Shown: one piece after another, positions 8,549-17,329 of the stretch | How the letters are laid out: each line of letters starts with the position of its first letter | Numbering within the stretch: the first letter of the stretch is position 1 | Assembly (NCBI RefSeq): GCF_009857835.1 | Contig: NZ_WWCL01000001.1 | Coordinates: forward strand, 1,715,483 to 1,779,482 | Length of the DNA stretch: 64,000 nt | Source of the DNA: Duganella fentianensis | GTDB taxonomy: Bacteria > Pseudomonadota > Gammaproteobacteria > Burkholderiales > Burkholderiaceae_D | Reading direction: 5' to 3' | Program-made: the position numbers and the translations under genes | Notes under the pieces: generated by a model | What the model saw: only the letters and a program-made list of their open reading frames with translations | Databases searched by the model: none | What the model was told of the DNA's origin: nothing

Positions 8549-9460
8549 ATGGACATCGATCCCGGCGATCTGCTGTTATTTGCCCGTATAGTCGAATGCG
8601 GCAGCTTTAGTCTGGCTGCGCAGCGCGTGCAGCTGCCCAAATCCACCGTGTCGCGCCGTATCGCGCTGCTGGAAGCCCAGCTGGGCGAACGCCTGCTGTT
8701 GCGCACCACGCGCAAGCTGACGCTGACGGAATTCGGTGCCAGCCTGCTCGAACATGCGCGCCGCGTAGCGGAAGAAACCGCACAGGCGGGGGCGCTGGCC
8801 CAGCACCGGCAGGGCGAGCCGAGTGGCCTGCTGCGCGTTTCGATGCCGGCCGATTTCGCCAACCGGACCATGGGCCTGCTGATGGCGCGTCTGCTGCGCG
8901 ACTATCCGGCCATTTCGCTGGAGCTGGATCTGTCGCCGCGCCGGGTCGACCTGCTGGCGGAGAATTTCGATCTGGCCATCCGCATGGGCAATCTGCCCGA
9001 TGATGCCTCGCTGGCCGCGCGGGCGATTACCACCAGTTCGATTGCGCTGTATGCCGCGCCCGAATATGCGAGTTTGCGCGGCCTGCCCGAGCATCCCGAT
9101 GAACTGTTCCAGCACGATCTACTGAGCCTGCCGCCACGTCAGGGCAGCATGGTGCACTGGACGCTGGTGCGCGGCAAGACCCGCTGGGAGCGCGATCTGC
9201 CCGTGCGCCTGCAGGCCAATTCGCCGGAACTGCTGGTGCGCATGGCGGCTACTGGCGTAGGCATTGCCACCTCGACGGAACTGATAGCGGGGGAATTACT
9301 GAGGACGGGAAAACTGGTGCGGGTCTTGCCCGAGTGGGCCTTCCCGCCGGTGACAGCGTGGGCGGTGTTCCCCGGGCGCCGGCTGATGCCGGCCAAGACC
9401 CGGGTATTCCTCGACCTGCTGCAAAGCGTGTTCGACGCGCAGGCCGGGCGCAGTGCCTAG
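8549..9460 (+). CDS. LysR family transcriptional regulator
   Basis: LTTR of 303 residues. The N-terminal winged HTH (residues 1-60) includes FARIVECGSFSLAAQRVQLPKSTVSRRIALLEAQLGERLL, followed by the linker helix and a periplasmic-binding-like effector domain (SVSMPADFAN... to the C-terminus). It is divergent from the azoR-pirin operon with palindromes between, the classic arrangement of an LTTR and its target. The inducer is unknown, plausibly a quinone or other electrophile. Confidence 0.92.
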   Translation: MDIDPGDLLLFARIVECGSFSLAAQRVQLPKSTVSRRIALLEAQLGERLLLRTTRKLTLTEFGASLLEHARRVAEETAQAGALAQHRQGEPSGLLRVSMPADFANRTMGLLMARLLRDYPAISLELDLSPRRVDLLAENFDLAIRMGNLPDDASLAARAITTSSIALYAAPEYASLRGLPEHPDELFQHDLLSLPPRQGSMVHWTLVRGKTRWERDLPVRLQANSPELLVRMAATGVGIATSTELIAGELLRTGKLVRVLPEWAFPPVTAWAVFPGRRLMPAKTRVFLDLLQSVFDAQAGRSA

Positions 9461-9463
9461 CGC

Positions 9464-10309
9464 TTAGCGGCAGTTGGCCATGGTTTCGCCCAGCTGCACG
9501 GCAGCTGCCGGCTGCCATGCCGGATTGAAGCCCAGTACATCTTTAGGGAACAGCATGACGACGGTGGAGCCGAGCAGGAAGCGGCCCAGCTCAGCGCCTT
9601 TTTTCAGCACGATCTGCTGGTCGTCGTACTGCCATTCGCGCACGTGGCTGGAACGGGGCGGGTTGACCACGCCATGCCAGACGGTAGCCATGCTGCCGAC
9701 GATGGTGGCGCCCACCAGCGTCATCACGAACGGGCCATGGGCTGTCTCGAACACGCAGACCACGCGCTCGTTGCGGGCGAACAGGCCGGGGATGCCGCGT
9801 GCCGTGGTGGGATTGACAGAGAACAGGTCGCCCGGTACGTAGATCATGCGGGTCAGGCGGCCATCGCAAGGCATGTGGATGCGGTGGTAGTCGCGCGGGC
9901 TCAGATACAGATTGGCGAAGCTGCCGTTGCGGAATTGCGCGGCCAGTTCGGCATCGCCGCCCACCAGTGCGGTGGTGCTGAAGTTATGGCCCTTGGCCTG
10001 AAAGATCTGGTCATCATCGATGGCGCCGAACTGGCTGATGCGGCCATCGACCGGGCAGATGAAGTCGGCGTCGGCCAGCGGACGTGCGTCGGGACGCAGG
10101 GCGCGGGTGAAGAATTCGTTGAAGCTGGGGTAGTTGCGGATGTCGGGGTCGAGCGCTTCGTCCATATTGACGTTGTAGCGGCCGACGAACCAGCGGATCA
10201 TTGCCGTGGTGCGGCTGCCGCCGCGGGCATTGGCCACACGGCCAGCGAAATTGGTCAGCGCTCCCTTGGGGAGCAGATACTGCGGCAGCACGGCAAGACG
10301 GTCGGACAC
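9464..10309 (-). CDS. psd: Phosphatidylserine decarboxylase proenzyme
   Basis: Makes phosphatidylethanolamine from phosphatidylserine in the inner membrane. The protein has 281 residues. The LGST motif in GRFLLGSTVVMLFP is the autocleavage site that yields the pyruvoyl prosthetic group on the alpha chain. YHRIHMPCDG holds the conserved His, and PVDGRISQFG the conserved Asp near the N-terminus, as in proteobacterial Psd. It lies 53 bases downstream of the short receiver-like remnant and might be co-transcribed with it. Confidence 0.97.
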   Translation of the reverse strand: MSDRLAVLPQYLLPKGALTNFAGRVANARGGSRTTAMIRWFVGRYNVNMDEALDPDIRNYPSFNEFFTRALRPDARPLADADFICPVDGRISQFGAIDDDQIFQAKGHNFSTTALVGGDAELAAQFRNGSFANLYLSPRDYHRIHMPCDGRLTRMIYVPGDLFSVNPTTARGIPGLFARNERVVCVFETAHGPFVMTLVGATIVGSMATVWHGVVNPPRSSHVREWQYDDQQIVLKKGAELGRFLLGSTVVMLFPKDVLGFNPAWQPAAAVQLGETMANCR

Positions 10310-10362
10310 GATGGCGGATTCCTACAAATGAAGATGGCGCATTATAGCGCTACATCTGGCCG

Positions 10363-10533
10363 CTATCGTGCGGCTTCGAGGCTGGCTTCAGTTTTGGCCG
10401 GCAAAGCCGGATAGAACTCGGCAGCTTTGCACACGGCGCAGATGGGGATGCCGTGCAGCGCCGTCCATTGCGCCAGGCTCGTGCGTAAATCGGGGTCGTC
10501 TGCGACCAGTATCACATTGATGGCAGCGCTCAA
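10363..10533 (-). pseudogene. Truncated receiver-domain remnant
   Basis: A 56-codon frame starting with TTG that overlaps the histidine kinase stop codon (TTGA). It reads INVILVADDPDLRTSLAQWTALHGIPICAV, which matches the first beta strand, acidic pair and first helix of a response-regulator receiver. The frame then stops after about half a domain. The phosphoacceptor Asp (normally near residue 53) and the rest of the domain and output module are absent. It may still be translated through coupling with the kinase gene. I interpret it as a decayed cognate response regulator; a short functional decoy is possible. Confidence 0.6.
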
Positions 10534-11912
10534 GCGGCATGCTCCTGCGCGAGTAAAGGTAGGGTGATGGTGACGGCCGTGCCGCCTTCGGGCCGGTTGG
10601 CGAGGCCCACGCCGCCTGCATGCTGGCTGATGATGCGCAGTACCAGATACAGTCCCATGCCGCTGCCGGACACCAGCCGCGTACGGCTACCTCGATAGTA
10701 TTTGCCGTACACCAGATCGAGTTCGTGTTCCGGTATGCCGGGGCCCTGATCGCTAATCAGTATGCGCAGGCTGTCGCCCTGAGCGCTCAGCCGCACGTGC
10801 ACCTGGCCGCCTGCCGGGCCGTATTTGATGGCATTGTCCAGCAGGTTGAGCAGGGCAGTCTTGAGCAGGGTGCGATCGCCGTTCACGCTGTAGTCCGCGG
10901 CGCTATCGAGTGTGATCTGCGGGTACTTCTCGCCCCAGAATTTGGCTGCTTCGCTGGCGATGCTGCGTAGCAGTTCGGTGATATTCAGGGGCTCGCGTAT
11001 CGGACCGATCTTGCCGTCTTCGCGGGGATCGCTGCTGACGGCCGTCTCGGCTACTTCTACCAGCCGGCCGACAGCACGCTGCATTTTTTCCAGATTCGGT
11101 TGCGTGGAAGTGCTGGCGCCGCGCAGCTTGTTATGCAGAATATCGAGGTTGGTGCGGATAATCGCCAGCGGCGTGCGGTATTCCTGCGAGAACATTTCGA
11201 CGAAACGGCTCTGGGTTTCCAGTGCATCCTGGCGTGCATCGAGCGACAGCAGCAGCTGGTCCCTGATGCGCTCGAAATACAGTAGCAGCAGGGCAGGGAA
11301 GAATAGTACGGTGCCGGCCAGCGGGATCAGGAAGACCAGCAGGACATTGAGCTGCGAGAAATCGTCCGGTGTGGTGCCTGCCCGCTGCGCCATCAGCATG
11401 GCGATGCGGGCGCCGTGGCCCGTCAGCAGCAGGCACAGGCCGGCGATGGCCATACGGCGGGCATAGGCATGGCGCTGGCTGCTACCGTCTTCGGCCCGTA
11501 CCAGTAAAGTTTGCAGACAGAGCAGGAACACCAGTATCAGGCTGGCGCTGCTAAACAGCAGGCGGTAGGCAAACGCCGCCTCGAAACCGATCAGCAGCGT
11601 GTAACCTATCGTGAAGGCCAGGCACAGGCCGTAGCCGCTATGGCGGGTGCGGCGGCCGAAAAACGCCCGCATGCCGGCCCAGACCAGCACGCAGGCGGAG
11701 AACAGCAGCACATTCCCGATAATCAGTAGTAAGCCGGGCTGGCGTTCGGCGCTGAAAATAATCAGCGTCATACCGGCTGCGCTGCAAATACCGAATTGCG
11801 CCCATAAACGGGTATAGCGCTCTGCCGGCGCCGCAAAATATACCCCGACCATGATGATGGAAATACACAGCTGGGTAATGGCGAGGGCGAGGCTGGCGGT
11901 AGGCGTATCCAT
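10530..11912 (-). CDS. Membrane sensor histidine kinase lacking the H-box histidine
   Basis: About 460 residues. Six or seven hydrophobic segments span residues 8-215, then a HisKA-like dimerisation helix pair and a HATPase domain. The ATP site is intact: N-box LLDNAIKYGP, G1 DQGPGIP, G2 GSGMGLYLV. The H-box reads MFSQEYRTPLAII, with Gln (codon 11184-11186, about residue 243) where the phosphoacceptor His should be. It is therefore unlikely to autophosphorylate normally. The ATG at 11912 is preferred over the TTG at 11960 because the membrane domain begins right after it. It is translationally coupled to a truncated receiver. Confidence 0.85.
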   Translation of the reverse strand: MDTPTASLALAITQLCISIIMVGVYFAAPAERYTRLWAQFGICSAAGMTLIIFSAERQPGLLLIIGNVLLFSACVLVWAGMRAFFGRRTRHSGYGLCLAFTIGYTLLIGFEAAFAYRLLFSSASLILVFLLCLQTLLVRAEDGSSQRHAYARRMAIAGLCLLLTGHGARIAMLMAQRAGTTPDDFSQLNVLLVFLIPLAGTVLFFPALLLLYFERIRDQLLLSLDARQDALETQSRFVEMFSQEYRTPLAIIRTNLDILHNKLRGASTSTQPNLEKMQRAVGRLVEVAETAVSSDPREDGKIGPIREPLNITELLRSIASEAAKFWGEKYPQITLDSAADYSVNGDRTLLKTALLNLLDNAIKYGPAGGQVHVRLSAQGDSLRILISDQGPGIPEHELDLVYGKYYRGSRTRLVSGSGMGLYLVLRIISQHAGGVGLANRPEGGTAVTITLPLLAQEHAA

Positions 11913-12143
11913 GGCGGCGAGGGTATAACCGTATGCCGGAATAGCATGCGGGACCGGCAATGTAGCACTGTTGGGGATTTTATTGCATAAATAAATTAAT
12001 CGCTGCGCCGCAGCATGGCAACTATTTCTGCGCCAGGCGTGGTGATTTATGCCGGCGATTCAGTAATCATCCTGCAATGGGCTGGCGTATTGCAGAAATA
12101 TTATCTGCGCACTGGAAAAGGCAGAATTTGCCGATTATATTGA

Positions 12144-12153
12144 TATTTATCGA
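12144..12153 (+). promoter_or_regulatory. Possible H-NS autoregulatory site in an A/T-rich leader
   Basis: The 302-base gap 11961-12262 contains no gene and is A/T-rich. TATTTATCGA at 12144-12153 matches the reported enterobacterial H-NS nucleation motif (complement form AATTTATCGA) in 9 of 10 positions. As it precedes an H-NS-family gene, autorepression is plausible. Betaproteobacterial H-NS proteins may have different preferences. Confidence 0.3.
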
Positions 12154-12262
12154 TTATTGATGTGACTCAGTAATTGAGCTTATGGTAAATTTCGCCAGTA
12201 GGATTTTTTCTGGAAAATCTGCCTTAATCTATAACCGCTCCTGCCGATAAGAAGGAAATAAG

Positions 12263-12553
12263 ATGACAACCTATCAGGAATACAAAGCCAAGATCGCTGA
12301 ACTGGAAACTCTGGCTGAAACCGCGCGCAAGAACGAGAAAACTGCTGCGATCGAACAGATACACTCCATCATGCGCGAGTATGGCCTGACGGTTGCCGAT
12401 CTGGGCTCCGTCAGCAAGACCAAATCCGGCAAGAAACGCGCCCCGGTGCCGGCCAAATACCGTGACAACGCTACCGGCCAGACCTGGACGGGACGCGGTC
12501 GTGCACCGAAATGGCTGGAAGGTAAAAACAAAGAACAGTATCTGATTAAATAA
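12263..12553 (+). CDS. H-NS family nucleoid-associated protein
   Basis: A 96-residue DNA-binding protein of the Bph3/HvrA-like H-NS branch. The N-terminal coiled-coil dimerisation part is about residues 1-50 ([20 protein letters not shown]). The C-terminal domain [21 protein letters not shown] carries the hallmark TWTGRGRxPxWL minor-groove loop. It silences A/T-rich, often horizontally acquired DNA. Start supported by AAGAAGGAAATAAG. A single-gene unit: A/T-rich promoter region in front, strong terminator behind. Confidence 0.95.
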   Translation: MTTYQEYKAKIAELETLAETARKNEKTAAIEQIHSIMREYGLTVADLGSVSKTKSGKKRAPVPAKYRDNATGQTWTGRGRAPKWLEGKNKEQYLIK

Positions 12554-12571
12554 AAGTTACTACGATACTTA

Positions 12572-12614
12572 AACAGCGGGTTTATAGTGGCTATAAACCC
12601 GCTGTTGTCGTTTT
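12572..12614 (+). terminator. Intrinsic terminator of the H-NS gene
   Basis: A perfect 16-bp stem with a 3-base loop (AACAGCGGGTTTATAG and its complement, 12572-12606), followed by a short T-rich tract GTCGTTTT. Confidence 0.88.
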
Positions 12615-12631
12615 AGCCATGGGCGCCCGTG

Positions 12632-13996
12632 ATGAAGTCTACTATTAACTCTGCGGTGAAATCGGTATTCTGTGGTCTGGGGAAACTATCCGGCTTGCCC
12701 CTGGCGGGTCGCTTATTAACCGGAGCAGCCTTGCTGTTTATTCCGCCGGCGCTATTGGCGGCCGCACCTCCGGCGCCCGCGATAAACCAGCTATTAATAA
12801 CCCCGGCACGGGTATGGACAGGCGAAGGAGCGGTACATACCGACTGGTCGGTATTAATTGTCCAGAACAGTATTGCTGCCGTCGGTCCTAGCGCACAATT
12901 AAGTGTCAATGCGGCTGCCCAGCGTATCGAATTACCCGATACCACGCTGATACCGGGTTTAATGGATCTGCATGCCCATGTATTACTGCATCCGTATAAC
13001 GAAACTTCGTGGGACGATCAGGTTCTGAAAGAGCAGGTGGAATACCGCACCCTGTTAGCTGCGCGCCATGCGGCAGCGACCTTGCAGTCCGGCTTTACTA
13101 CTTTGCGCGATCTGGGTAGCGAAGGCGCTTTATATGCCGACGTGGCGATAAAAAAAGCCATTGACGATGGCGTGATTCCCGGGCCCCGTCTTTGGATCGC
13201 GACGCGCGCCATCGTGGCGACGGGCAGCTACGGCCCCTCGCCGCGCAGCTATCGTGCCGACGTTGACCTGCCCAAGGGGGCACAGGAAGCCAGCGGCGTG
13301 GAAGAAGTAGTGCGTGCCGTGCGCGAGCAGAGCGCCCGTGGCGCCGACTGGATCAAGGTGTATGCCGACTACCGCAACGGGCCGGACGGCAGCGCCCATG
13401 CCACCTTCACACAGGCCGAACTCGATGCGCTGGTCAGTACGGCCCATGCTTCGGGGCGCAAGGTGAGCGCCCATGCCAGCACCGATGAAGGCATGCGGCG
13501 CGCCACGCTGGCCGGTGTGGACAGCATAGAGCACGGTTACGGCGGCAGTGCCGCCACCTTCCGCTTGATGGCCGAGCGCAAAGTGGCGTATTTCCCCACC
13601 CTGACGGCGCCCGAAGCGACCAGCGAATACTTCCAGAAGTATCAGCGGGGCGGCGCGCCCACCCCATCCATGCAGGCGGCAGCACAGGCCTTCCGGCTGG
13701 CGCGGCAGGCCGGCGTGGTGATAGGTAATGGCAGCGACGTGGGCGTGTTTGCCCATGGTAGCAATGCGCGTGAACTGGAATGGATGGTGAAGCTGGGCAT
13801 GACGCCGACGGAAGCGCTGCATGCGGCCACGATGGTGAATGCGGCCGTGCTGGACCGCGCCGCGACGCTGGGGCAGATCCGCACCGGCTATCTGGCCGAT
13901 CTGGTGGCGGTGAAGGGTGATCCGACGCGCGATATCACGGCACTGCGCGATGTGGTGCTGGTGGTGAAAAACGGACAGCTGGTGCGGCGCCCTTAG
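12632..13996 (+). CDS. Secreted amidohydrolase (imidazolonepropionase-like dipeptidase)
   Basis: Metal-dependent amidohydrolase of about 454 residues with a signal peptide or anchor ([20 protein letters not shown]). The binuclear metal site of the TIM-barrel family is visible: HxH in DLHAHV, the carbamylated Lys region WIKVYAD, His in SAHAS, His in IEHGYGG and the late Asp in NGSDVG. Related exported enzymes hydrolyse Xaa-Pro or other C-terminal dipeptides, but the substrate cannot be fixed. ATG at 12632 is chosen; a GTG lies one codon before. No SD is obvious. Confidence 0.85.
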   Translation: MKSTINSAVKSVFCGLGKLSGLPLAGRLLTGAALLFIPPALLAAAPPAPAINQLLITPARVWTGEGAVHTDWSVLIVQNSIAAVGPSAQLSVNAAAQRIELPDTTLIPGLMDLHAHVLLHPYNETSWDDQVLKEQVEYRTLLAARHAAATLQSGFTTLRDLGSEGALYADVAIKKAIDDGVIPGPRLWIATRAIVATGSYGPSPRSYRADVDLPKGAQEASGVEEVVRAVREQSARGADWIKVYADYRNGPDGSAHATFTQAELDALVSTAHASGRKVSAHASTDEGMRRATLAGVDSIEHGYGGSAATFRLMAERKVAYFPTLTAPEATSEYFQKYQRGGAPTPSMQAAAQAFRLARQAGVVIGNGSDVGVFAHGSNARELEWMVKLGMTPTEALHAATMVNAAVLDRAATLGQIRTGYLADLVAVKGDPTRDITALRDVVLVVKNGQLVRRP

Positions 13997-14061
13997 AAAA
14001 ACATAAAACTTGTAAGGGATTCACTAATCCCAAGCGGGCCAGTTCGTGCGATGATAGCGCT

Positions 14062-14694
14062 ATGGTAACGCTCCCTTTATTTCCGTTAAACACGGTTTTA
14101 TTCCCCGGTGGCCATCTGCCCTTGCAGATCTTCGAGGTGCGCTATCTCGATCTGGTCAAGCGCTGCATTGAAAATGGCGAGGCTTTCGGCGTCGTGCCGC
14201 TGCTCGAAGGTAGCGAGGTGCGCGTGCCCGGCCAGCAGGAGAAACTCAGCGGCGCCGGCACCATGGCGCGCATCATCAGCTGGGATGCGCCGGCCGCCGG
14301 CCTGCTGAAAATCCACTGCATAGGCACTACGCGGTTCCGCATACTGTCGTGCGAGCAGCAGAAGAATGGCCTGTGGCTGGGTGAAGTGGTGGCCCTCAAC
14401 GACGATCTCGATGTGCCTGTGCCTAGCGAGCAGCAGGATGTGGCGAATGCGCTGGCTACCCTGATCCGTTCGCTGCAGAAGAAGCAGATACCGAGCGAGC
14501 GCATGCAGCTGGCGCCGCCGTACCGGCTCGATGATGCGGGCTGGGTGGCAAACCGCTGGTGCGAACTGCTGCGCCTCGATATGACGGAAAAACAGCGCCT
14601 GCTGGTACAGGAAAATCCGCTGGTGCGGCTGGAACTGATACAGGATGTGCTGGGTGCTAACGGCCTGCTGGACTCCAGCGGGGCGGCGCGCTAG
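14062..14694 (+). CDS. Lon N-terminal (LAN) domain protein
   Basis: A 210-residue stand-alone Lon substrate-binding domain protein without ATPase or protease. The start LPLFPLNTVLFPGGHLPLQIFEVRYLDLVKRC is the Lon N-domain signature, and the rest fits the beta-rich plus helical PUA-like fold. Common in betaproteobacteria, of unproven function, possibly a substrate adaptor. A 6-bp hairpin (14016-14031) lies in front. It converges with the EamA gene. Confidence 0.9.
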   Translation: MVTLPLFPLNTVLFPGGHLPLQIFEVRYLDLVKRCIENGEAFGVVPLLEGSEVRVPGQQEKLSGAGTMARIISWDAPAAGLLKIHCIGTTRFRILSCEQQKNGLWLGEVVALNDDLDVPVPSEQQDVANALATLIRSLQKKQIPSERMQLAPPYRLDDAGWVANRWCELLRLDMTEKQRLLVQENPLVRLELIQDVLGANGLLDSSGAAR

Positions 14695-14721
14695 CCCGCT
14701 GCAGGCAGGCTAGCCGAGGTA

Positions 14722-15681
14722 CTAGCCGGCATGGGCTTCGCTGTCTTCGTCCAGCGCATGTACGCGCAGCGACCACATCACCCCTAGCGTCAGCAGCACC
14801 ATGGCGGCGATCTCCAGCGGTTGCGGCAGCTGCTGCTTGTAGATAAAGCCGTACAGCAGCGCGAACAGGGTCTCGAACAGGATCAGCTGGCCGGACAGGG
14901 TAAGCGGCACCTTGCGGCTGGCGATATTCCACAGATGGTTGCCGATCACTGATGCGCCCAGTGCCAGCAGGCCGTTGACGATCCAGAACAGGCCCCAGTC
15001 GCGGCCACTGGCCTGCGCACCGGCCCCCGTTACATCGGCATGGAAGATGGCCAGCGCCACCACTGCGATCAGTAGCGCAATCAGGCCGCTGGACACGCCG
15101 TACAGGGCCGACCATTCCCCGCTGCTGTAGTGCGGATTGCGCTTCAGATAGCGCGCGTTGTCGACCGAATACCAGGTCCAGCACAGCAGTGCACCCGTTG
15201 CGCACAGCAGGCCGATGATTTTGTGGGCCAGCGGTCCGCCCGCTGCCGTCGGCTGCGAGAATACTTCAAGGTTGATGCAGCCTATGCCGGCCGCCACCAG
15301 CAGCAGCGGCAAGGCCAGCTGGCGTAGCGGCACCGAGCCGTGGTCATTCTTGCCCAGCAGCGTGACGCTGATCGGCAGCACGCCGATAATCAGCGAAGTT
15401 GCTGCCACGCCGGCCAGTTTGACACCCATGGCCAGCAGCATGTAGTAGACGATGTTACCGGCCAGCGCGTGCTTGAGCAGCGCCACCATATCGGCGCGGT
15501 CGAGCCGGCGCAGCAGCGCAGGCAGGCGGTTGAACAGCAGGCCGGCCGAAATCAGGCCATAGGCGATGTAGCGGCCGCAGGCCAGTTCCAGCGGCGTGAA
15601 CGCGGTGAGGAAGGCCGGTGCCACGAACACCAGTCCCCACATGGCTCCCGCCAGCAAACCGCACAACACTCCCTGCCACAT
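14722..15681 (-). CDS. EamA/DMT-family transporter
   Basis: Ten-helix drug/metabolite transporter of 319 residues with two EamA repeats (residues about 3-140 and 165-305). FVAPAFLTAFTPLELACGRYIAYGLIS and GQLILFETLFALLYGFIYKQQLPQPLEI are the typical end-of-repeat segments. Exports small metabolites or amino acids; substrate unknown. Last gene of a trpS-DUF1294-eamA string, 4 bases after the DUF1294 stop. Confidence 0.88.
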   Translation of the reverse strand: MWQGVLCGLLAGAMWGLVFVAPAFLTAFTPLELACGRYIAYGLISAGLLFNRLPALLRRLDRADMVALLKHALAGNIVYYMLLAMGVKLAGVAATSLIIGVLPISVTLLGKNDHGSVPLRQLALPLLLVAAGIGCINLEVFSQPTAAGGPLAHKIIGLLCATGALLCWTWYSVDNARYLKRNPHYSSGEWSALYGVSSGLIALLIAVVALAIFHADVTGAGAQASGRDWGLFWIVNGLLALGASVIGNHLWNIASRKVPLTLSGQLILFETLFALLYGFIYKQQLPQPLEIAAMVLLTLGVMWSLRVHALDEDSEAHAG

Positions 15682-15685
15682 AAGA

Positions 15686-15988
15686 CTATCCCTGCTGGTT
15701 GAAATAGAAACGCATCAAGCCTGTCAGCGCGGCCAGATTCAGCAACACGCTGAACCAGAACGCCAGCACGAAAGGCAGCTTGCGGGTTTTATGGCGCAGC
15801 GTCTGCTGCGCCAGCCATGCACCGGGCCAGCCGCCGCACAAGCCCCATAGCAGCAGCGTGCGTTCGGCAATGCGGCGGCGCTGGCCGATGGCGGCAGATT
15901 TATCCAGCGCGTACAGCACGTAGCTGATGATGCTGGCGCACCCGTACAGTGCCGCAAGGCCTAGCAGGGTAGACGCCAGCGAGGGCAT
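15686..15988 (-). CDS. DUF1294 membrane protein
   Basis: A 100-residue small membrane protein. The family pattern is clear: YALDKSAAIGQRRRIAERTLLLWGLCGGWPGAWLAQQTLRHKTRK, with hydrophobic helices before and after. Function unknown; in other bacteria the domain follows a cold-shock domain, which is absent here. Its ATG overlaps the trpS stop by one base (TGATG), so the two are translationally coupled. Confidence 0.9.
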   Translation of the reverse strand: MPSLASTLLGLAALYGCASIISYVLYALDKSAAIGQRRRIAERTLLLWGLCGGWPGAWLAQQTLRHKTRKLPFVLAFWFSVLLNLAALTGLMRFYFNQQG

Positions 15989-17037
15989 CAGAAGTAGCTC
16001 AGGCCCAGTGCGGCCTTGACTTCGTCGGCCGTCTTGGCGGCTACCTCACGTGCGCGCATCGTGCCTTCCTTGAGCATCTGCATGATGTAGCCGCGATCCT
16101 GCGCCAGCTCTTCACGGCGGGCGCGGATAGGTGCCAGCATCTCCTGCAGTACCACTTCCAGACGCTTCTTGACGATGGAGTCGCCCAGACCGCCGCGCAC
16201 ATAGTGGGCCTTCATTTCTTCCAGCTTGTCTTTTTCCGGGTCGAAGGCATCGAGGTAGATGAAGGCCACATTGCCTTCCAGATGGCCGGGGTCTTCCACC
16301 CGCAGGTGCAGCGGATCGGTGTACACCTTTTTCACGGCGGCCGTGATTTCGGCGGCGCTGGCGCCCAGATTGATGGTGTTGCCCAGCGATTTGCTCATCT
16401 TGGCTTTGCCGTCGGTGCCCGGCAGGCGGCCGATTTCCGGTACCAGTGCCTTGCACTCGACCAGAATGTCGCGGTTGGCGATGCGGTTGAAGCGGCGCAC
16501 GATCTCGTTGGTCTGTTCGATCATGGGGATCTGGTCTTCGCCCACCGGCACGATGGAAGCCTTGAAGGCCGAGATATCGGCCGCCTGCGAGGCAGGGTAG
16601 GTGAGGAAGCCGGCCGGAATATCGCGCTCGAAACCGCGCAGGGCGATTTCCGTTTTTACTGTCGGGTTGCGTTCCAGGCGGGCCACCGTGACCATGTTGA
16701 GGTAGTAGAAGGTCAGCTCGGCCAGCTCGGGAATCTGCGACTGGATCAGGATGGTCGATTTGGTGGGATCGATGCCCACGGCCAGATAGTCGAGCGCCAC
16801 TTCCACCACATTGCGGTGCACCTTGTTGGTGTCATCCATATTGTCGGTCAGCGCCTGCGCATCGGCCAGCATGATGAACTGCTGGTACTCGTGCTGGTAA
16901 GCCACGCGGTTGCGTAAGCTGCCCACGTAGTGGCCCAGATGCAGCGGGCCGGTGGGACGGTCGCCGGTCAGGATGATGGCGGGGCCTTTGCTGGCGCCCG
17001 GGGTGGCAATAACTTCGGCGGTAGGGGACTGGCTCAT
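15988..17037 (-). CDS. trpS: Tryptophanyl-tRNA synthetase
   Basis: Class I aminoacyl-tRNA synthetase charging tRNA-Trp. 349 residues. The HIGH equivalent is in [17 protein letters not shown] and the KMSKS loop in [32 protein letters not shown] is the adenylate/Trp pocket region. A short N-terminal extension precedes the Rossmann fold. AAGGAAGTC upstream of the ATG is the ribosome site. The 292 bases in front (17038-17329) hold divergent promoters but no recognised leader or T-box structure. Confidence 0.97.
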   Translation of the reverse strand: MSQSPTAEVIATPGASKGPAIILTGDRPTGPLHLGHYVGSLRNRVAYQHEYQQFIMLADAQALTDNMDDTNKVHRNVVEVALDYLAVGIDPTKSTILIQSQIPELAELTFYYLNMVTVARLERNPTVKTEIALRGFERDIPAGFLTYPASQAADISAFKASIVPVGEDQIPMIEQTNEIVRRFNRIANRDILVECKALVPEIGRLPGTDGKAKMSKSLGNTINLGASAAEITAAVKKVYTDPLHLRVEDPGHLEGNVAFIYLDAFDPEKDKLEEMKAHYVRGGLGDSIVKKRLEVVLQEMLAPIRARREELAQDRGYIMQMLKEGTMRAREVAAKTADEVKAALGLSYF

Positions 17038-17329
17038 CAGACTTCCTTCAGGTTGCTTACACTAGCCCTGACGGCGGCGCACAGTCGTGAAAACGCCACC
17101 AGACGAGGGCGGCATTGATAAAAATATCACATCACTAGGGGTGATTCAGGGCCGCAGGTCAGCAGCGGCGCCAATTCAGGCAGGGACTAAGTGTGGACAG
17201 AAAATTCATGGCCGTATGGTTGCAGTTCGGGGGCGGTCTGTCAAGCCGCGCAGCGCTGCAGGAAGGTGCTGCATCGGGTAGTATTGTTTTTTTCACGCTA
17301 TTTCTAATCAATCAACTACTGGAGCCGGA

